Below, in pieces: positions 6,954 to 10,137 of a stretch of DNA of 10,137 nt. The translations under genes and the position numbers were made by a program. The stretch is from Candidatus Latescibacteria bacterium 4484_7 (GTDB lineage: Bacteria; Krumholzibacteriota; Krumholzibacteriia; Krumholzibacteriales; Krumholzibacteriaceae): positions 1 to 10,137 of the forward strand of contig NATK01000082.1 in the NCBI GenBank assembly GCA_002085285.1. The letters are read 5' to 3'. Every line of letters starts with the position of its first letter. The stretch's first letter is position 1. The notes beneath the pieces were generated by a model. The model did not search any database, was not told the DNA's origin, and was given only the letters and a program-made list of their open reading frames with translations.

Positions 6954-7154
6954 TTAAAATATCGAAAATCTTCTGAGACGGATCTTGCCTGGATTGGCGC
7001 GAACCACAAGGGAGCGCTTCGACATCGTTTCCCGCCTCGCCGCCATCTTCCACGGATTGAGCCTCTGGCCGAATCTTCTCCGGGAAACATCCTGCTCGGA
7101 TTCCATGTATGCGTTGATTGCGGCGACTATCGCCGAGAAAACCTTCTTGTCCAC
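6954..7154 (-). CDS. Small protein resembling the soluble tail of OadG/MmdD decarboxylase subunits
   Basis: This product has 66 residues when started at the GTG at 7154 (MDKKVFSAIVAAINAYMESE), and has no membrane segment. A helix with alternating Ile/Ala and then AYMES, followed by a basic segment and NPWKMAARRETMSKR, resembles the C-terminal part of OadG/MmdD-like subunits as I remember them: an AAAxAAY helix, then a PW.xAGR.E.M.RR tail. The place fits too: it lies 18 bp before the carboxyltransferase gene in the same direction. It may bind or stabilise the carboxyltransferase. An in-frame GTG at 7163 would add three residues, but it sits inside the Shine-Dalgarno, so the inner GTG is preferred. 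Coding status is probable; the family link is by eye only. Confidence 0.65.
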   Translation of the reverse strand: MDKKVFSAIVAAINAYMESEQDVSRRRFGQRLNPWKMAARRETMSKRSLVVRANPGKIRLRRFSIF

Positions 7155-7162
7155 TCGAAGCA

Positions 7163-7169
7163 CCTCCCT
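7163..7169 (-). promoter_or_regulatory. Ribosome-binding site that fixes the GTG start of the small carboxylase-linked gene
   Basis: The minus strand reads AGGGAGG here. The outer in-frame GTG (7161-7163) begins at the last base of this motif, so it cannot be used with it. The inner GTG (7152-7154) lies eight bases downstream, an ideal spacing. This decides the start at 7154. Confidence 0.6.
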
Positions 7170-7189
7170 GCCGACTTGCCGAACATACT

Positions 7190-7219
7190 AAGATAAGTCA
7201 AGATTTTTCAAGGTGTCAA
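7190..7219 (-). promoter_or_regulatory. Sigma70-like promoter of the small gene-carboxyltransferase operon
   Basis: The minus strand has a perfect TTGACA (7214-7219) and, 18 bases later, TATCTT (7190-7195; four of six consensus bases). Transcription would start near 7183, about 28 bases ahead of the GTG at 7154, which leaves room for the AGGGAGG site. It lies in the AT-rich divergent region, so a regulator bound here could affect both directions. I see no equally good promoter for the plus strand. Confidence 0.55.
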
Positions 7220-7288
7220 CAATAATTACCTAAACATTTCATTCAATAGAGCCGAAAGATTTGGAAAATGGGACTTAAGTCACAAGCT

Positions 7289-7293
7289 GGAGG
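7289..7293 (+). promoter_or_regulatory. Ribosome-binding site that decides the ATP-grasp start
   Basis: GGAGG lies 10 bases before the ATG at 7304 (another ATG follows at 7307). The earlier in-frame ATG at 7268 has only GGAAA in front of it and would add a 12-residue stretch with no family character. The protein from 7304 begins MMKSRILIVPIGSG, which is how related ATP-grasp proteins begin. Confidence 0.6.
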
Positions 7294-7303
7294 GAATGCA
7301 GAG

Positions 7304-8299
7304 ATGATGAAAAGCAGAATATTAATCGTTCCTATAGGGTCGGGGATGGCGATGTCGGCACTGAAAGACCTTTCCAAGGCCGATGATCTCGAGATAATCG
7401 TAGCGGATTCCGATCCTGTGACACCGGGAATGAATATGGGGTTCCCATCATTCGTCGTGCCGTCCATAGAAGACGAGGAATTCTTTCCCGTTCTCGAAGA
7501 AATCATCGTAAGAGAAAAAATAGACCTTGTCATTCCCTGCCTCGACACGTTTCTCATCCCTTTCGCTCGACGGAGAGCAGACATTGAGAGACTTGGAGCC
7601 AAGGTCATGACATCTCCTACCGAAGCTCTTGAGCTGTCGAGGGACAAATGGGAAATGTACACGAGACTTGAGGGGAAAGTCCCTCAACCGAAATCTTCCA
7701 TAGACCCTTCGATAATAGATGAGCTCCGCTACCCGATCTTCATCAAACCTCGAGACGGCTCCGGCTCCATCAATGCGTTCAAGGTGGAGAACAGAGAAGA
7801 AGCCGAATTCTACCTGTCGAGAATATCCAATCCGATCATACAGGAATACCTACCGGGCAGAGAGTACACCGTCGATTGTATAGCGGATATGAATGGACGC
7901 CTGCTCTCCGCCTCACCCCGTTTGAGGATAAGAACCAAATCGGGCATCTGTACTATCAGCAAAACGGTGAGCAACGCGCTTCTCGAAGAGGCCGCAGGAA
8001 AAATCACGGAAGAGATCCCTGTAAATGGACCTTTCTTCTTCCAGGCTAAGGAGGATGAATCGGGGCTGCCCAAACTGACCGAGATCAATATACGGCTGGC
8101 CGGAACGATGGCACTCACCACACGTGCCGGGGTCAACATTCCACTTACAGCAGTGAGAATCTTTCTCGGTCAAAAAACACCTCCAATCGGGCGCACTAAA
8201 AAAGGGCTCTATCTCGCACGCTATTGGGAGGAGATATATTTCAGCGAAACACAGCTCGAATCCATAAGCTCGACGGCTTTGGAAAACGCCCACGCATAA
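7304..8299 (+). CDS. ATP-grasp ligase (carbamoyl-phosphate synthase-like / PylC-like)
   Basis: This is a 331-residue enzyme from the preferred start. ATP-grasp ligases activate a carboxylate as an acyl phosphate and join it to an amine or similar group. The N-terminal Rossmann-like pre-ATP-grasp domain (about 1-100) starts with SRILIVPIGSG and ends with LVIPCLDTFLIP. The ATP-grasp core follows, with the nucleotide lysine in IFIKPRDGSGS, the QEYLPGREYTVD strand that contacts ATP, and the metal-binding Glu and Asn in LTEINIRLAGT. The tail after GVNIPLTAVRIFLG is short. The HAD gene starts 33 bp downstream and a glycosyltransferase follows. ATP-grasp/HAD pairs of this kind recur in surface-polysaccharide clusters, where the ligase may add an amino acid or form an amide on a sugar. 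The substrate is unknown. It is not the large subunit of true carbamoyl-phosphate synthase, as it is far too short. Confidence 0.85.
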   Translation: MMKSRILIVPIGSGMAMSALKDLSKADDLEIIVADSDPVTPGMNMGFPSFVVPSIEDEEFFPVLEEIIVREKIDLVIPCLDTFLIPFARRRADIERLGAKVMTSPTEALELSRDKWEMYTRLEGKVPQPKSSIDPSIIDELRYPIFIKPRDGSGSINAFKVENREEAEFYLSRISNPIIQEYLPGREYTVDCIADMNGRLLSASPRLRIRTKSGICTISKTVSNALLEEAAGKITEEIPVNGPFFFQAKEDESGLPKLTEINIRLAGTMALTTRAGVNIPLTAVRIFLGQKTPPIGRTKKGLYLARYWEEIYFSETQLESISSTALENAHA

Positions 8300-8332
8300 A
8301 ATTGAAAAAACCGCGCAGGAGGCTCAATATAC

Positions 8333-9058
8333 ATGGAGATATCAAATGGCAAGGGCGAAACGATTGACTGGATCATTTTCGATCTCGACGATACCCTTTA
8401 CCCCGAGAGAGATTACGTCCTCAGCGGATTCAGATCGGTATCGAAATATCTCGAAAAGGCAGGATATCTGGACAGTGTTTCGACATTCGACTTTCTATCG
8501 AAAAGATTCGAAGAGGGCGTTAGAGGGAAAACCTTCGACCTGCTCATAGAACACTTCGGTCTGCGAGGCATCGAACCGGTCGAACTCGTATCCCTGTACA
8601 GAACGCATTATCCAAAAATAAATCTCTATCCGGGAATGAAGGAGATCATCGAAGGTCTAAGGGAAAGTTTCAGGCTGGGTATCATAACGGACGGCTATTC
8701 GCTTTCCCAGACTCTCAAGATCGAGAGCCTCGAGATAAGGAACATCTTCGACAGAATCATGCTGACCGACCTCTTCGGCAGGGAACACTGGAAACCGGAT
8801 TCTTTTGTCTTTGAGTTATTCAAAGAGGATGAAAGGATCGATGTCAATGGAGCAATCTATATCGGCGATAACCCGCTCAAGGACTTCAAACCCGCGAGGG
8901 ACGTCGGATTCAAAACTGTGAGGATCGTTTACGAGGACGGAATCTACAGAGATGCAAAACCCCCCATCGGGTTTGAACCGGACACCACAATTTACTCAGT
9001 GAGCGAACTCAAAGAGCTTGTCGAAGACATATCGGTACTGACGGATGAGGTGCATTGA
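8333..9058 (+). CDS. HAD-family hydrolase (subfamily IA-like phosphatase)
   Basis: This 241-residue haloacid dehalogenase-fold enzyme is probably a small-molecule phosphatase. All four motifs are present: motif I IFDLDDTLYP with nucleophile Asp17 and acid/base Asp19; motif II with Thr119 in LGIITDG; motif III Lys154 in HWKPDSF; motif IV with Asp179 and Asp184 in IGDNPLKD. The helical cap lies between motifs I and II (about 25-98), as in type C1 caps. The ATG has AGGAGG about 10 bases ahead. The gene lies between the ATP-grasp ligase and the glycosyltransferase, whose start is three bases after its stop, so it belongs to the same unit. It may remove a phosphate from a sugar intermediate or from the product of the ligase step, but the substrate is not readable from sequence. 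Confidence 0.9.
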   Translation: MEISNGKGETIDWIIFDLDDTLYPERDYVLSGFRSVSKYLEKAGYLDSVSTFDFLSKRFEEGVRGKTFDLLIEHFGLRGIEPVELVSLYRTHYPKINLYPGMKEIIEGLRESFRLGIITDGYSLSQTLKIESLEIRNIFDRIMLTDLFGREHWKPDSFVFELFKEDERIDVNGAIYIGDNPLKDFKPARDVGFKTVRIVYEDGIYRDAKPPIGFEPDTTIYSVSELKELVEDISVLTDEVH

Positions 9059-9061
9059 AAG

Positions 9062-10137
9062 ATGAAAGAAACTATAGGTAACTTGATTAGTAATACCGCC
9101 GTAGTCGATGCTCCAGGAGCGAACACAGGAAAAAAATCAATATTTAAGGATGAAATCCCGACAGCCAGGCTCGACAGACCGCTCAGGGTGCTTCAGGTTG
9201 CCTCTATAGACCTCGCAATAAAAAACCTGCTTCTTCCACTTATGAAATCACTCGCAGAGGCGGGATTCGAAGTTGAGGGCGCTGCTGCCGACACAGGCGA
9301 AGGGGTAGCGGAAGAAATCGAGCGGTCGGGGTTCAGATTCCACCGGATAAATGTCAAAAGAAGCGTTAAGCCGATTGACCTGATCGAATCATTCAAGAGC
9401 ATTCGCAACCTTCTCCGCAGAGAGCGATTCGATATCGTTCATTTTCACACTCCCATCGCCGCCTTCATAGGACGAATCGCAGCGAAATCCGTGAACGTGC
9501 CGTTCGTTCTGTACACTGCTCATGGATTCTATCACCATGAGGGTATGAAGCCAGTGACAAAGTTCTTCTTCGAATCACTCGAACGCTTCGCATGCAGATT
9601 CTTTACCGACTACCTCTTCTGCCAGAGCATCGAAGACTCTCTTTCTGCCTTGAGCAAACACTACCTCGACTCGGAAAAGATCCTTCACATTGGAAATGGT
9701 GTAGATACAAGCCTTTTCAAACCCGACGTAGAGACTGGTTCGATCGTGAGGCGCGAACTTCGCATACCGCCCGATGCTGTCGTCGTCACCTTCATCGGAA
9801 GAATGGTCAAAGAGAAAGGAGTGCTCGACCTCATCTCGGCATTCAAACTCGTGCTGAAAAGCGCGCCGGATACATACCTTGTAATGGCGGGAGATACCGG
9901 CAGAACGATGGATCGCGACCAAGATACAATGCACCGTCTTAAGGAAGAGTCTTCGAATGGAGAGCTCCGCAAGAAGATCATATTCACCGGGTTTTATGAG
10001 CATCCACACCGCCTGCTTACCGCAACGGACATATTCGTACTACCCTCCTATCGAGAGGGCGTACCCAGAACGGTATGTGAGGCGATGTCTTCCGGCGTGC
10101 CTGTGATTGCAACTAACATTAGAGGACCTAGAGAGGA
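9062..10137 (+). CDS. Glycosyltransferase family 4 (GT-B fold), C-terminal end cut by the window
   Basis: 358 complete codons are present and the frame stays open at the right edge. From about residue 41 the protein is a GT-B enzyme: N-terminal Rossmann half starting LRVLQVASID, then IVHFHTPIAAFIGRIAAK near 125-142 and YTAHGFYHHEG near 151-161. The C-terminal half has VTFIGRMVKEKGVLDLISAF (242-261) and the sugar-nucleotide motif with Glu332 and Glu340 (E-x7-E) in YREGVPRTVCEAMSSGVPVI. The style resembles EpsD/EpsF- and PglA-like transferases that build polysaccharide repeat units. The start is ATG 9062, three bases after the HAD stop, with GAGGTG about nine bases ahead inside the HAD gene. 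This leaves a 40-residue leader of low complexity before the fold, longer than usual; no better in-frame start is seen. Donor and acceptor are unknown. Probably some tens of residues are missing at the end. Confidence 0.93.
   Translation, partial: MKETIGNLISNTAVVDAPGANTGKKSIFKDEIPTARLDRPLRVLQVASIDLAIKNLLLPLMKSLAEAGFEVEGAAADTGEGVAEEIERSGFRFHRINVKRSVKPIDLIESFKSIRNLLRRERFDIVHFHTPIAAFIGRIAAKSVNVPFVLYTAHGFYHHEGMKPVTKFFFESLERFACRFFTDYLFCQSIEDSLSALSKHYLDSEKILHIGNGVDTSLFKPDVETGSIVRRELRIPPDAVVVTFIGRMVKEKGVLDLISAFKLVLKSAPDTYLVMAGDTGRTMDRDQDTMHRLKEESSNGELRKKIIFTGFYEHPHRLLTATDIFVLPSYREGVPRTVCEAMSSGVPVIATNIRGPRE

Noticed and set aside
7268..7303. ATG at 7268 as start of the ATP-grasp gene
   Set aside because: It has no good Shine-Dalgarno and adds 12 residues unlike the family; GGAGG before 7304 and the typical MKSRILIV start argue for the later ATG.
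7243..7662. Minus-strand 139-codon frame opposite the ATP-grasp gene
   Set aside because: It is Ser-rich and antisense to a gene with clear ATP-grasp motifs, with no motif of its own.

Overview
This is bacterial DNA. It shows Shine-Dalgarno-led, tightly packed genes, a type IV pilus / type II secretion platform protein and sigma70-like promoter boxes. Base composition and codon style (many CGA/TCG-type words, frequent AGA/AGG and ATA) look uniform across the window, so I see no sign of recent transfer. The electron-transferring flavoprotein/iron-sulfur cluster and the split carboxyltransferase/biotin protein suggest an anaerobic or facultatively anaerobic bacterium, perhaps an uncultured lineage. 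I cannot assign a phylum from the sequence alone. No rRNA, tRNA, CRISPR array, IS element or transposase was seen.

Layout. Everything from 1 to about 7163 is transcribed leftward (minus strand). Everything from about 7304 to the right edge is transcribed rightward, so the two blocks diverge from a short AT-rich region. Leftward block, in order of transcription: (a) a small OadG/MmdD-tail-like protein (GTG start at 7154) followed 18 bp later by a biotin-carrying carboxyltransferase of the OadA/pyruvate carboxylase B type; (b) a three-gene amine or amino-acid dehydrogenase set: an HcnA+HcnB-like flavoprotein with a [2Fe-2S] head, a [4Fe-4S]+BFD-type [2Fe-2S] protein, and a DAO-family FAD subunit (HcnC-like); (c) a single-domain CheY-like response regulator translationally coupled (ATGA) to a PilC/GspF inner-membrane platform protein, with a ribosome-binding site for a further gene at the left edge. 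Rightward block: an ATP-grasp ligase, a HAD phosphatase and a GT4 glycosyltransferase cut by the window end, together resembling part of a surface-polysaccharide locus.

How they may work together. The dehydrogenase set would oxidise an amine, imino or D-/L-amino acid in the DAO subunit and pass electrons through Fe-S centres to the pyridine-nucleotide-type flavoprotein. The neighbouring carboxyltransferase works at the pyruvate/oxaloacetate node, but there are promoter-like boxes between the two units, so a shared pathway is only a guess. The response regulator and PilC probably act in pilus assembly or its control.

Most notable point: the junction between the HcnA/B-like flavoprotein and the Fe-S protein (about 3677-3720) looks broken. 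The flavoprotein stops just where its C-terminal FAD-binding Gly-Asp-Ala segment should begin. The Fe-S protein can be read upstream of its ATG, in a different frame, into residues resembling the tail of another ferredoxin motif. This looks like an out-of-frame internal deletion (or an assembly collapse) in what is elsewhere, from memory of the family, a longer protein. I found no convincing wholly new system; the remaining points are smaller.
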